DNA of 64,000 nucleotides, from positions 108,668 to 172,667 of the forward strand of contig CAKOUO010000002.1 of assembly GCA_934120645.1 (NCBI GenBank), in the 5' to 3' direction. The translations under genes and the position numbers were made by a program. This DNA comes from an uncultured Clostridia bacterium (lineage in GTDB: Bacteria > Bacillota > Clostridia > TANB77 > CAG-508). The notes beneath the pieces are model-generated. The model did no database searches. It had not been told where the DNA came from and was given only the letters and a program-made list of their open reading frames with translations. This document shows, piece after piece, positions 45,173 to 54,459 of the stretch. Position 1 is the first letter of the stretch. Each line of letters opens with the position of its first letter.

Positions 45173-46387
45173 TTAAACTAATTTAAAAAATACTTTTTTA
45201 CCTTTTTTCAAAATAGCATATCCATCATTAAAATCTGATTCAGAAAGAATATAATTTGTATCAGAGATTTTTTCATCATTTAAAGAAATACCACCTTGAT
45301 TAATTAATGTTCTAGCTTGTCCTTTAGAAGGAGCAATACCTGTTAAAATAATTGCATCAACTATTGAAATATATTTATTATTACCAAGTTCAATAGTTGG
45401 CATATTATCTAAACTACCTTTACCAGAAAATAGAGCATTAGCTGCTTCTTCGGCCTTTTTTGCTTCTTCTTCACCATGAACTAATTTTGTTATTTCAAAA
45501 GCAGCAATTTTCTTAGCGTCATTTATTTTTTCATCTTTTAAAGCTGCAAGTTCTTTGATTTTATCCATAGGTAAAAATGTTAATAATTTTAAAACATTTT
45601 CAACACTTTCATCTTCAATATTTCTCCAGTATTGATAAAACTCGTAAGGAGAAGTTTTTTCTGGGTCTAGCCATAAAGCACCTTTTTCAGTTTTACCCAT
45701 TTTTTTACCTTCTTTTGTTGTAAGAAGTTTAAATGTTAAACCATAAGAATCATCTTTTCCAATTCTTCTAATTAAATCAACACCACCAAGGATGTTAGAC
45801 CATTGATCATTTCCACCCATTTCTAATTTACATCCATAAGTTTCATATAAATGTAAAAAGTCATAAGATTGCATAAGCATATAACTCATTTCAAAAAATG
45901 TTAAACCTGTTTCCATTCTTTGTTTGTAACATTCTGCTGCAAGCATTTTGTTAACAGAGAATAGGCTACCAATATCTCTCATAAATTGAACAAAGTTCAA
46001 ATCTAAAAGCCAGTCTGCATTATTTACTATAATTGCAGCATTTTCACCTTCAAAGCTGATAAATTTTTCAATTTGTTTTTTGATACATTCAACATTATGG
46101 TCAATTGTTTCTCTTGTCATCATTTTTCTCATATCAGTTTTTCCAGAAGGGTCACCAATTGTAGCAGTTCCACCACCAACTAATATGATAGGTTTATGTC
46201 CACATTTTTGCATATGACTTGCAACCATTAAAGAAACAAAGTGTCCAACATGTAGGCTATCTGCTGTTGGGTCAATTCCAATATAAAATGGAACACTTTC
46301 TTTTCCAAAAAGTTCTTTTATTTCTGCAGGATGAGTCATTTGCTCAATATATCCTCTTTCTTCTAAAATATTAAACACATTTGTCAT
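45173..46387 (-). CDS. tyrS: Tyrosyl-tRNA synthetase
   Basis: TyrS charges tRNA-Tyr. The 404-residue class I enzyme has the HIGH-like H-V-G-H-F near residue 47, G-G-N-D-Q-W-S-N in the tyrosine site, K-M-G-K-T as the KMSKS loop near 233, and a C-terminal S4 domain (I-L-T-G-I-A-P-S-K-G-Q-A-R). There is no T-box leader: the next gene upstream ends 36 bases away. It probably shares a transcript with the zinc-ribbon gene. Confidence 0.95.
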   Translation of the reverse strand: MTNVFNILEERGYIEQMTHPAEIKELFGKESVPFYIGIDPTADSLHVGHFVSLMVASHMQKCGHKPIILVGGGTATIGDPSGKTDMRKMMTRETIDHNVECIKKQIEKFISFEGENAAIIVNNADWLLDLNFVQFMRDIGSLFSVNKMLAAECYKQRMETGLTFFEMSYMLMQSYDFLHLYETYGCKLEMGGNDQWSNILGGVDLIRRIGKDDSYGLTFKLLTTKEGKKMGKTEKGALWLDPEKTSPYEFYQYWRNIEDESVENVLKLLTFLPMDKIKELAALKDEKINDAKKIAAFEITKLVHGEEEAKKAEEAANALFSGKGSLDNMPTIELGNNKYISIVDAIILTGIAPSKGQARTLINQGGISLNDEKISDTNYILSESDFNDGYAILKKGKKVFFKLV

Positions 46388-46423
46388 TATTAAAATCGTC
46401 CTTTCTAAAATTATATAAGTATA

Positions 46424-46675
46424 TTATAATTGTATATTTTTATTGTTATTTTCAAATCCAGTATTAAAGTCAGAATAATTTAAAAATCTATTTAAATTTT
46501 TAACACTTATTCCTGTTTCACTAGATACCATATCTAAGTTTTGAGTTAAACCATTTTCTTGAACATAAGATTTAAATGTTTCAAATTCTAAATTATCCTT
46601 TGTACGGCATTTTGGACATACAGCATCATTTGAAATATAAAAAGAGCCACATCTACTACATTTATTAAATTCCAT
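46424..46675 (-). CDS. Small zinc-ribbon protein with a helical tail
   Basis: The 83-residue protein has two Cys pairs (C-S-R-C-G near 6-10 and C-P-K-C near 20-23) that would hold a zinc ion, followed by a helix-turn-helix-like stretch (Q-N-L-D-M-V-S-S-E-T-G-I-S-V-K-N-L-N-R-F). This plan resembles the YvyF/TIGR03826 flagellar-operon proteins, but no flagellar gene is near. It lies upstream of tyrS on the same strand. Start ATG 46675 behind AGGAGG. Confidence 0.6.
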   Translation of the reverse strand: MEFNKCSRCGSFYISNDAVCPKCRTKDNLEFETFKSYVQENGLTQNLDMVSSETGISVKNLNRFLNYSDFNTGFENNNKNIQL

Positions 46676-46827
46676 ATTAAAATCCTCCTAAATTCATCTT
46701 TTGATATATTAAACTGGAAGTATTTTATCATATTTTGAAGAAAATAGGAAGAGAAAAAAGAAAATTTATGGATTTTTGATAAGCTTAATGATATAATGAC
46801 AAAAATAAAACAAAAGAAGGTAATCAA

Positions 46828-48270
46828 ATGAAAAAAATAAATGGAATTATAATGCAATATTTTGAATGGTATATGGATTGTAAACAAAATTTATGGAATC
46901 AAATAAAAGAAAATGCAGAAACTTTATCAAATATAGGAGTAACAGCTTTATGGCTTCCACCAGCATACAAAGGAATAGGTGGAAAAGATGAAGTTGGATA
47001 TGGAGTATATGATGTTTATGATTTAGGAGAATTTGATCAAAAAGGAACAATAAAAACAAAATATGGTTCAAAAGATGAATATTTAGAGGCTATTCAGGTA
47101 TTAAAACAAGCAGGAATAGAAAGTTATGCAGATATAGTTTTAAATCATAAAATGGGAGCAGATGCATTACAAACAATACCAGCTACAAAGGTAGATTGGT
47201 CAAATCATAATTTGGAAATATCTCAAAAAGAAACAGTAAAAGTAGCAACAAAATTTACATTTCCCGGAAGAAAGCATAAATATTCTGATTTTGAGTGGAA
47301 CTGGACTGACTTTGATGGAATAGATTATAATAACCAAACAGGAGAAAATGCAATATTTAAATTTGTTGATAAAAAATGGGGAGCTGAAGTAGATGAGGAG
47401 TTTGGAAACTTTGATTATTTGATGGGAGCAGATTTAGATTTTTCAAGTGATAGAGTAGTAAATGAATGTATAAATTGGGGTAAATGGTATTTAGATATTA
47501 CAAAAGTTGATGGTTTTAGATTAGATGCAGTTAAACACATAGATGCAAATTTTTATGAAAATTGGATAAAAACATTAAGAGAAGAAAGCAAAAAAGAATT
47601 ATTTGCAGTTGGAGAATATTGGTCAGCTGATGTGAATAAACTACATAGATATATTCAAGAAACAGAAGGAAAAATATCATTATTTGATGTACCATTACAT
47701 TACAATTTTTATAATGCATCAAAAGATCCTAATTATAATATGTCACAGATATTAGAGCATACTTTAGTAAAAGAAAATCCATGTAAAGCAGTAACATTTG
47801 TAGATAATCATGATACACAACCAGGTCAAGCTTTACAAAGCTTTATAGATGAATGGTTTAAACCAATAGCTTATGCAATTATTTTGTTAAGAAATGATGG
47901 ATATCCATGTGTATTTTATGGAGATTATTATGGAATATCACATGATAATATAAAACCTATGGAAGATTTAGAAACAATGATGTTAATTAGAAAAAATAAA
48001 TCTTATGGAATGCAACATGATTATTTTGATAATAATAATTATATAGGTTGGACACAAGAAGGAGATGAAGAACACTTAAATTCAGGATTAGCTGTTGTTG
48101 TATCAACTTCTGGAGATGGATTTAAAAGAATGTATATTGGAACTCAAAATGAGGGGGAAATATATATAGATGCAATGAATAATTGTGAGGAAGAAGTAGT
48201 AGTTGATTCAGATGGATGTGGTAATTTTGGAGTAAAAGCAAAATCAGTATCTGTTTGGATAAAAAAATAA
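46828..48270 (+). CDS. Cytosolic alpha-amylase (GH13)
   Basis: The 480-residue enzyme opens G-I-I-M-Q-Y-F-E-W-Y and has the GH13 conserved regions: A-D-I-V-L-N-H-K near 106, G-F-R-L-D-A-V-K-H-I with the nucleophile Asp near 233, the acid Glu in V-G-E-Y-W near 262, and F-V-D-N-H-D-T near 325. There is no signal peptide, so it acts inside the cell, probably on stored alpha-glucan or maltodextrin. That could tie in with the glycogen-synthase-like gene at 1678. Seven-base ribosome site GAAGGT before ATG. Confidence 0.92.
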   Translation: MKKINGIIMQYFEWYMDCKQNLWNQIKENAETLSNIGVTALWLPPAYKGIGGKDEVGYGVYDVYDLGEFDQKGTIKTKYGSKDEYLEAIQVLKQAGIESYADIVLNHKMGADALQTIPATKVDWSNHNLEISQKETVKVATKFTFPGRKHKYSDFEWNWTDFDGIDYNNQTGENAIFKFVDKKWGAEVDEEFGNFDYLMGADLDFSSDRVVNECINWGKWYLDITKVDGFRLDAVKHIDANFYENWIKTLREESKKELFAVGEYWSADVNKLHRYIQETEGKISLFDVPLHYNFYNASKDPNYNMSQILEHTLVKENPCKAVTFVDNHDTQPGQALQSFIDEWFKPIAYAIILLRNDGYPCVFYGDYYGISHDNIKPMEDLETMMLIRKNKSYGMQHDYFDNNNYIGWTQEGDEEHLNSGLAVVVSTSGDGFKRMYIGTQNEGEIYIDAMNNCEEEVVVDSDGCGNFGVKAKSVSVWIKK

Positions 48271-48288
48271 TAGAAAGAAAGGTGAAAA

Positions 48289-48963
48289 ATGAAAAGAACA
48301 AAATTAGCAGATAGAATATTACCTATTTATACAAAGGGAGAGGAAATTTTTAATATGACCTCACATATTGTAGGGGCATCTTTCGGAATTGTTGCATTAG
48401 TATTATGTGTTGTGTTTGCAGCAATTCATCATAATACATATGGAGTTGTAAGTGGAGCAATTTACGGAACTACAATGATAATTTTGTATACAATGTCCAG
48501 TATTTATCATGGATTAAAACCAGATAGAAAAGCAAAAAAGGTTTTTCAAATTTTAGATCATTGTAGTATATTTTTATTAATAGCAGGTTCATATACACCA
48601 TTTTGCTTGGTATCATTTAGAGAATATAATACAGCTTTGGGATGGACTATTTTTGGAATTATATGGGCTATGGCTATTTTAGGAGTTGTATTAAATTCAA
48701 TAGATATAAAAAAATACAAAGTATTTTCAATGATATGTTATTTAGGAATGGGATGGTGTATTATATTTACAGCTAATTTATTACTAAAGCTGTTAGGAAT
48801 ACAAGGATTAATATTATTAGTAACAGGAGGAATTGCATATTCAATAGGTGCAGTATTATATGGAATTGGAAAGAAGAAAAAATATATGCATTCAATATTT
48901 CATTTATTCATATTGTTAGGAAGTATATTGCAATTTTTCTGTATTTTACTATATGTAATGTAA
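48289..48963 (+). CDS. Hemolysin III / PAQR-type membrane protein
   Basis: The 224-residue protein has seven hydrophobic helices and the family's metal-ligand pattern: an N-terminal E-I-F-N-M-T-S-H-I-V-G-A, Y-H-G-L near 84, D-H-C-S-I-F near 102, and a His near the C-terminus (H-S-I-F-H-L). PAQR relatives are seen as membrane hydrolases or stress sensors; the hemolysin name is historic. The gene follows the amylase by 18 bases and probably shares its transcript. Confidence 0.88.
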   Translation: MKRTKLADRILPIYTKGEEIFNMTSHIVGASFGIVALVLCVVFAAIHHNTYGVVSGAIYGTTMIILYTMSSIYHGLKPDRKAKKVFQILDHCSIFLLIAGSYTPFCLVSFREYNTALGWTIFGIIWAMAILGVVLNSIDIKKYKVFSMICYLGMGWCIIFTANLLLKLLGIQGLILLVTGGIAYSIGAVLYGIGKKKKYMHSIFHLFILLGSILQFFCILLYVM

Positions 48964-48988
48964 AAAAAAATATATAATTTGGTAGTAT

Positions 48989-49017
48989 TTGAAACTTTAT
49001 GTAAAATGTGATATAAT
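48989..49017 (+). promoter_or_regulatory. Sigma-A promoter of the unknown gene at 49078
   Basis: TTGAAA at 48989-48994 and TATAAT at 49012-49017 have a 17-base spacer. Confidence 0.65.
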
Positions 49018-49077
49018 TTGTATAGTAACTTTATATAGAAAATCAAGGTTTATTGATTTAAGACAGGAGGAATAAAA

Positions 49078-49506
49078 ATGAAGGAAACATTATATTACAA
49101 AGTTGTTTTACGGGCAGAAAACATTTTCTCTTATAATGATGGATTTATTGTAATAGAAGTTGAAGATGGAAACATAATAAATTTGGAAGGAATATTTACT
49201 ACAGACTTTGTAAAAAGTAATATAAGAGAAGAATATATATTTCCAATTTATTATGAATCACAAGGTACCAAGAAACTTACTGAAAATTTTAGAACTATAT
49301 ATGAGAAAGTAGAAATTAAAAATTTTATAAATAATCCGGAAATTGAATTACCCAAAGTTTTTTATATAAATATTTTTAATGAGAATAATGTAGTAGAAGA
49401 TGTTGTAGAAGTAGAGATTAGCGAAAAAATAGAAGATGTATGTGAGCAGATTGAATTAGAAGAAAGAATAAGTAAGTTTAAACAAAATAATGTTTTCGAA
49501 GAATAG
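49078..49506 (+). CDS. Unknown acidic cytosolic protein
   Basis: The 142-residue protein has no membrane helix or cysteine cluster. It begins M-K-E-T-L-Y-Y-K-V-V-L-R and reads like a compact alpha/beta domain with an acidic end (E-L-E-E-R-I-S-K-F). It has its own promoter and terminator, and AGGAGG ahead of the ATG. I do not recognise the family and its neighbours give no hint. Confidence 0.65.
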   Translation: MKETLYYKVVLRAENIFSYNDGFIVIEVEDGNIINLEGIFTTDFVKSNIREEYIFPIYYESQGTKKLTENFRTIYEKVEIKNFINNPEIELPKVFYINIFNENNVVEDVVEVEISEKIEDVCEQIELEERISKFKQNNVFEE

Positions 49507-49533
49507 GAGCAATATTATGTTGCTCCTATTTTA
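49503..49533 (+). terminator. Rho-independent terminator
   Basis: ATAGGAGCAA and TTGCTCCTAT pair and are followed by TTTA. The left arm includes the stop codon of the gene. Confidence 0.8.
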
Positions 49534-49621
49534 TGGTTTTAAATTTTTCTATTGATAAATAAAAAGAACTTTAGTAAAATATAAGAAGAAATTAGTAGAT
49601 ATAGAAAGGAATGAAAATAAT

Positions 49622-49978
49622 ATGAAAAAACTATTAAAAAGTTTTAAATATGCATTTGAAGGAATTTATACGGGGATAAAAATTGAACAAAATATGAAAA
49701 TACATATAGCGATAATGATAATAGTAATAATATTTGGAATAATGCTAAAAATAAATATAACAGAATGGATAATATGTATAATACTATTTGGGTTGGTAAT
49801 ATCAATGGAACTAATGAATACAGCGATAGAAAATACAGTAGATTTAATAACAAAAGAAAAAAATCAGCAAGCAAAAATTGCAAAAGATGTTGCTGCAGGA
49901 GCTGTTTTGGTATCTGCAATTGTATCTGCAATTGTAGGTTTGATAATATTTATTCCTAAAATAATATTGTTTTTATAG
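49622..49978 (+). CDS. dgkA: Diacylglycerol/undecaprenol kinase
   Basis: The 118-residue protein has three hydrophobic helices and the DgkA signatures N-M-K-I-H, E-L-M-N-T-A-I-E-N-T-V-D near residue 62 and A-K-D-V-A-A-G-A-V-L near 88. In Bacillota this enzyme phosphorylates undecaprenol for cell-wall carrier recycling. The gene is followed after nine bases by the pentapeptide gene. AGAAAGGAATG lies before the ATG. Confidence 0.9.
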   Translation: MKKLLKSFKYAFEGIYTGIKIEQNMKIHIAIMIIVIIFGIMLKINITEWIICIILFGLVISMELMNTAIENTVDLITKEKNQQAKIAKDVAAGAVLVSAIVSAIVGLIIFIPKIILFL

Positions 49979-49987
49979 GAGAAAAAT

Positions 49988-50599
49988 ATGTTAAAAGAAA
50001 CTGAAGAAATACAAAATATAATAATTAAAGAAGATAATGCAGAAAATGATATAATAGAATATAAATTCAAAAATTGTAATGAAAAAATAAATACTGAAAA
50101 AGTTGAAATAAAAAATTGTATGTTTGAAAATTGTAAATGTTTAGAATCAAGATTTATAAATGTATATTTTACAAATGTTATATTTAAAAATTGTGATTTT
50201 TCAAACACAGATTTTAGTGAATCAAATTTTGTAGGATGCAATTTTTTAAATTGTAAATTTATAGGAGCTAGTTTTTTAGATACAAGTTTTTATAGGACAA
50301 GGATAAACCAATCTAATTTAGAATATTCAAATTTATCAAATTCAAGTATGAAAGATACAGTATTTGAAGAAGATAACTTTTCGATGTCAGCATTTGGAGA
50401 ATGTAAGTTGAAAAATATTAAATTTGTTGAAAGTAACTTATATAAAGTTCAAATGTTTAGAACAAATTTAAAAAATATTGACTTTAGAACATGCAATATA
50501 GAAGGAATAGTAGTTGATATGGATGATTTAAAAGGCGTAATAGTAAATCAATTTCAAGCTGTTGAACTTTCAAAGTTATTAGGAATTATTGTGAAGTAG
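49988..50599 (+). CDS. Pentapeptide-repeat protein
   Basis: The 203-residue protein is built mainly of five-residue repeats of the type A/N-x-[LF]-x-x (for example F-S-N-T-D-F-S-E-S-N-F, S-F-L-D-T-S-F, N-L-E-Y-S-N-L), which fold into a right-handed four-sided helix. Some pentapeptide proteins protect DNA gyrase against quinolones; the role of this one is not known. No signal peptide is present. It starts nine bases after dgkA and is followed after 12 bases by trxB. Confidence 0.85.
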   Translation: MLKETEEIQNIIIKEDNAENDIIEYKFKNCNEKINTEKVEIKNCMFENCKCLESRFINVYFTNVIFKNCDFSNTDFSESNFVGCNFLNCKFIGASFLDTSFYRTRINQSNLEYSNLSNSSMKDTVFEEDNFSMSAFGECKLKNIKFVESNLYKVQMFRTNLKNIDFRTCNIEGIVVDMDDLKGVIVNQFQAVELSKLLGIIVK

Positions 50600-50611
50600 A
50601 AAGGAAAAAAT

Positions 50612-51506
50612 ATGTATGATGTAATAATTATAGGTGCTGGACCTGCAGGAATAACAGCAAGTTTATACACATTAAGAAAAAATTTAAAAACACTAATAAT
50701 ATATGGAGAAAAATCATCATTAGAGAAGGCACATAAAATAGAAAATTATTATGGATTTGAAAATGGGATAGATGGTAAAGAATTATATAATATAGGAATT
50801 AAACAAGCTGAAAAATTAGGAGCAGAGCTTTTAAAAGAAGAAGTTACAAATATACAAGCAGAATATTTAGAAATTAACAATGATAAAAGAAAGCCAATAT
50901 TTAAAGTTCAAACTTTGAATAATGAATTTATATCAAAAGTTGTTATACTTGCAACAGGAAACAAAAAGTATAAACCAAATATTGGTAATATAGAGAAATA
51001 TGAAGGAAAAGGAATAAGCTATTGTGCTATATGTGATGGATTTTTTTATAAAAATAAAGATGTTGCAGTAATTGGAAATGGGGACTATGCAATATCAGAA
51101 GCAAAAAATTTGCAAAATATAGCAAAGACAATAACTATTTTGACTAACGGAAAACAACATCCTGAATGTAGATTAGAAAACATTAGAGTTATAACAAAAG
51201 AAATAAAGGAAATCAAACGGAAGTAATATAGTAGAAGAAGTTGAATTTAAAGATAATACAAAAATGAAAATAGATGGAATATTTATAGCACAAGGAATAG
51301 CTGGAAGCACAGACTTTGCAAAAAAACTAGGCGCAAAAACTACTGATGGAAAAATAGTTGTTGATAAAAATATGGAAACAACAATTAAAGGAATATTTGC
51401 TTGCGGAGATTGCACAGGAGGGCTATACCAAATATCTAAAGCTATATATGAAGGAACAGAAGCGGCATTACATGCAATTGAAACTTGTCAAAGGGGGACG
51501 GACTAG
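50612..51506 (+). pseudogene. trxB: Thioredoxin reductase-like flavoprotein, frameshifted
   Basis: The protein has the FAD loop G-A-G-P-A-G-I-T-A at the start, the redox pair C138-A-I-C141 followed by D-G, the NADPH loop G-N-G-D-Y-A-I, and G-I-F-A-C-G-D-C-T-G-G near the end. The first frame stops at 51226. One surplus A in AAA at 51215-51217 explains this; removing it restores E-I-N-G-S-N-I-V-E-E-V and the reading on to the stop at 51504-51506. The last residues C-Q-R-G-T-D are encoded by a partial palindrome. If real, the shift removes the last 95 residues. Confidence 0.85.
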
Positions 51507-51528
51507 ATCTGCTCCATTTTTTTTGTCG
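51485..51528. repeat. Degenerate Type B palindrome overlapping the trxB stop
   Basis: TTGTCAAAGGGGGACGGACT continues to a T-rich right half ending TTTTGTCGA. The trxB stop TAG lies inside it. Confidence 0.45.
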
Positions 51529-51580
51529 AAAAATATCAAATTATAAAAAATAAATATTTATAAAAACAGAACATGAATAG

Positions 51581-51609
51581 TTGAAAATTAAAAATCAATA
51601 TGATATTAT
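51581..51609 (+). promoter_or_regulatory. Sigma-A promoter of the class B PBP gene
   Basis: TTGAAA at 51581-51586 and TATTAT at 51604-51609 have a 17-base spacer, with the palindrome at 51627 in the leader. Confidence 0.55.
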
Positions 51610-51626
51610 GATAAAAAATAATTAAG

Positions 51627-51655
51627 TTGTCAAAAAGGCCCGTCCCTATTGACAA
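51627..51655. repeat. Type B dispersed palindrome
   Basis: TTGTCAAAAAGGCCCG-TCCCTATTGACAA, almost the same as the element at 35791. It lies between promoter and ribosome site of the PBP gene. Confidence 0.8.
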
Positions 51656-51673
51656 GTAAAGGGGATGTATTTA

Positions 51674-53728
51674 GTGAAAAATAAAAAAGTTTTAATAATA
51701 GTTGCAGTACTGATATTAGTAGTAGCAATAATAGCTGGTGTTGTGTTTTTTATTAATAAAAATGCTCCAAAGCCAGAGGATACATTAAGTAAATATATAT
51801 CATTGATAAATGAACAAAAATATGATGAGATGTATAATTTGATTTCAGAAAATTCGAAAACGCAAATATCACAAGAGGATTTTGTTAAGAGAAATAAGAA
51901 TATATTTGAAGGAATAGATGCATATGATATAAAAATAACACCATCTGAAACAGTAAAGGATGGTAAAGTGTATAATATCAAGTATGATGAGAGTATGTCT
52001 ACATCTGCTGGAACAGTGACTTTTTCAAATATTGCAAAGTTAGTAAAGGAAAATAAAGAATATAAAATAAGTTGGTCTTCTAGTATGATTTTTCCGGAGT
52101 TAAGAAGTACAGATAAAGTAAGGGTTTCTACATTGTCTGCTAAAAGAGGAGAGATTTTAGATAGAAATGGAGAGAAGCTTGCTAAAAATGGAAGTATTTC
52201 AAGTGTTGGAATTGTACCTGGAAAATTGGGAGAAAATAAAAGTGAAAATATAAGCAAAATATCAGAATTAACAGGTGTTTCAGTTGATTATATTAATAAA
52301 CAAATATCAGCTTCATATGTAAAAGATGATACATTTGTACCTATAAAAAAGGTTGCTGCTGATAATACAACATTGAAAGAACAATTGCTACAAATACCAG
52401 GTATAAAAATAACGAGTGTTGATGCAAGGGTATATCCATTAGGAGAAGAGGCTGCACATTTAATAGGTTATGTGCAAACAATAAATGCTGATGAATTAAA
52501 AGAAAAAGATGGAAAAGGATATAGCTCAAATAGCATAATAGGAAAAGCGGGATTAGAGCAAGCATATGAAGATACATTAAGAGGAGTAGATGGAACAGAG
52601 ATTTATATAGCTGATGAAAATGGTAATAAAATAAAAACATTAGCAACACAGGACAAAAAAGATGGAACAGATGTTAAGTTAACAATTGATAGTAAAATAC
52701 AAAAAAATCTATATGATCAAATGAAAACAGATAAAGGATTTTTTGTAGTAATGAATCCAACAACAGGTGAATTACTTGCAACAGTAAGTACACCATCATA
52801 TAACTCAAATGATTTTGTTTTAGGAATGACAACATCAAAATGGGATGAACTTAACAATGATGCTGATAAACCATTATATAATAGATTTTTACAAAGCTAT
52901 TGTCCAGGTTCAACATTTAAACCAATAACAGCAGCAATAGGATTAACAAGTGGAAAACTTACAACAGATACAACATTTAATTATTCAGGATTAAAATGGC
53001 AAAAAAATTCAAGCTGGGGTGATGTTTATATAACAACACTAACGGCATATAATGGACCAAAAAACATAGCAAATGCATTAATACACTCTGATAACATATT
53101 CTTTGGCCAAGCAGCAATGCAAATAGGAAAAGAAGCATTCTGTTCAGGACTAGACAAATTAGGATTTAATGAAGATATTGATAAAACAATCAAATTCCCA
53201 TTAACATTTAAAAAATCACAATATTCAAACTCAGAAAAAGTAGATATGAACGAAAAGAAATTAGCTGACTCTGGATATGGTCAAGGTGATATATTAGTAA
53301 ACCCAATACATATGGCATCAATATATTCAGCATTTGCAAACAATGGAAACATGGTAAAACCCTATATAGAATATGAAAACGGAAAAACAGAAACATTAAA
53401 AGAAAATGCATTTACATCAGAAGCAGCAAATACAGTAAAAAATGACTTAATACAAGTTGTAGAAAATCCAGAAGGAACAGCAAATGATATGAAAGTTGCT
53501 GGAGTTACAATAGCAGGAAAAACAGGAACAGCAGAATTAAAAAATTCAAGTACAGATACAGAAAGTGGAACATTAGGATGGTTTGATTGTTTTACTGTTG
53601 ATTATTCTGCTAGTAATCCAAATGTAAATGATATGCTTATAATAGGAATGGTAGAAAATACTCAAAATAACAGTAGTGGCGGAAGTCATTATGTAATAAA
53701 GAAAATTAGAACATTATTTGTAAAATGA
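51674..53728 (+). CDS. Class B penicillin-binding protein with MecA-like N-terminal domain
   Basis: The likely start is GTG 51674, eight bases behind AAAGGGG (the ATG at 51665 touches that site), giving 684 residues. After one helix (about 5-27) comes an NTF2/MecA_N-like domain (about 33-140), then the dimerisation domain (R-G-E-I-L-D-R-N-G near 157) and the transpeptidase with S413-T-F-K416, S472-D-N474 and K616-T-G. The MecA_N layout is found in PBP2a, PBP3 of enterococci and clostridial PBPs, some with low beta-lactam affinity. Confidence 0.9.
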   Translation: MKNKKVLIIVAVLILVVAIIAGVVFFINKNAPKPEDTLSKYISLINEQKYDEMYNLISENSKTQISQEDFVKRNKNIFEGIDAYDIKITPSETVKDGKVYNIKYDESMSTSAGTVTFSNIAKLVKENKEYKISWSSSMIFPELRSTDKVRVSTLSAKRGEILDRNGEKLAKNGSISSVGIVPGKLGENKSENISKISELTGVSVDYINKQISASYVKDDTFVPIKKVAADNTTLKEQLLQIPGIKITSVDARVYPLGEEAAHLIGYVQTINADELKEKDGKGYSSNSIIGKAGLEQAYEDTLRGVDGTEIYIADENGNKIKTLATQDKKDGTDVKLTIDSKIQKNLYDQMKTDKGFFVVMNPTTGELLATVSTPSYNSNDFVLGMTTSKWDELNNDADKPLYNRFLQSYCPGSTFKPITAAIGLTSGKLTTDTTFNYSGLKWQKNSSWGDVYITTLTAYNGPKNIANALIHSDNIFFGQAAMQIGKEAFCSGLDKLGFNEDIDKTIKFPLTFKKSQYSNSEKVDMNEKKLADSGYGQGDILVNPIHMASIYSAFANNGNMVKPYIEYENGKTETLKENAFTSEAANTVKNDLIQVVENPEGTANDMKVAGVTIAGKTGTAELKNSSTDTESGTLGWFDCFTVDYSASNPNVNDMLIIGMVENTQNNSSGGSHYVIKKIRTLFVK

Positions 53729-53763
53729 GGAAAGTGGGACAGACTAAGTTTGTCTCATTTTGA
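53721..53763 (+). terminator. Hairpin after the class B PBP gene
   Basis: AAAATGAG pairs with CTCATTTT at the base, and AGAC with GTCT near the loop. It overlaps the stop codon and resembles the dispersed palindromes in its GTGGGACAGAC stretch. Confidence 0.6.
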
Positions 53764-53816
53764 ATGTAGAAAAATGTTGAAAATAGAAGAAAATAGAATA
53801 TAAAAAGGAGGATATT

Positions 53817-54446
53817 ATGAAAGATAATATAAAAGTAATATGTCATAGTTGTATTAAAATATCAACTGAAAAAACAATATATATAGATCCATTTAAAATA
53901 AAAGAAAAATTAAATGATGCTGATATAATATTTATTACACATAGTCATTATGATCATTTTTCAGAAGAAGATATTTTAAAAATAAAAAATGAAAATACAA
54001 TAATTGTTATAACAAATGATTTAGTAGAAAAAAGTATACAATTGGGATTTAAGAAAGAAAATATTATAGAAGTAAAACCAAACCAAAATTATAAAATAGG
54101 TGAATTAAAATTTGAAACAATACCAGCTTATAATGTAAACAAAAACTTTCATCCAAAGGAAAATAATTGGGTTGGCTATATTTTAGAATTAAATAAACAA
54201 AGATATTATATAGCAGGAGATACAGATATAACAGAAGAAAATAAAAAAGTGAAATGTGATGTTGCTTTTGTACCAGTTGGAGGAACATATACTATGACTG
54301 CAACAGAAGCTGCGGAATTGGTAAATTTAATAAAACCTAAAGTTGCAATTCCAATTCATTATGGTGAAATTGTTGGGACAGAGCAAGATGCTAACAAATT
54401 TAAACAAGAACTAGATACAGATATAAAATGCAAAATATTAATATAA
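53817..54446 (+). CDS. Metallo-beta-lactamase-fold hydrolase (UlaG-like)
   Basis: The 209-residue protein carries the metal motif His42-x-His44-x-Asp46-His47 and further ligands in A-G-D-T-D-I and I-P-I-H-Y-G-E. The compact form with these motifs fits the UlaG/YtkL group of L-ascorbate-6-phosphate lactonase-like hydrolases, whose substrates are mostly unknown. No signal peptide. It starts behind AAAGGAGG and is followed after 13 bases by the sirtuin gene. Confidence 0.85.
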   Translation: MKDNIKVICHSCIKISTEKTIYIDPFKIKEKLNDADIIFITHSHYDHFSEEDILKIKNENTIIVITNDLVEKSIQLGFKKENIIEVKPNQNYKIGELKFETIPAYNVNKNFHPKENNWVGYILELNKQRYYIAGDTDITEENKKVKCDVAFVPVGGTYTMTATEAAELVNLIKPKVAIPIHYGEIVGTEQDANKFKQELDTDIKCKILI

Positions 54447-54459
54447 AGAGGTAAGTAAC

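Noticed and set aside
46388..46423. T-box leader for tyrS
   Set aside because: Only 36 bases separate tyrS from the gene upstream, too short for a T-box, and no leader motif is seen.
49765..49959. Plus-strand 64-codon frame inside dgkA
   Set aside because: It is an alternative frame of dgkA with Asn/Cys/Arg-rich composition and no ribosome site.
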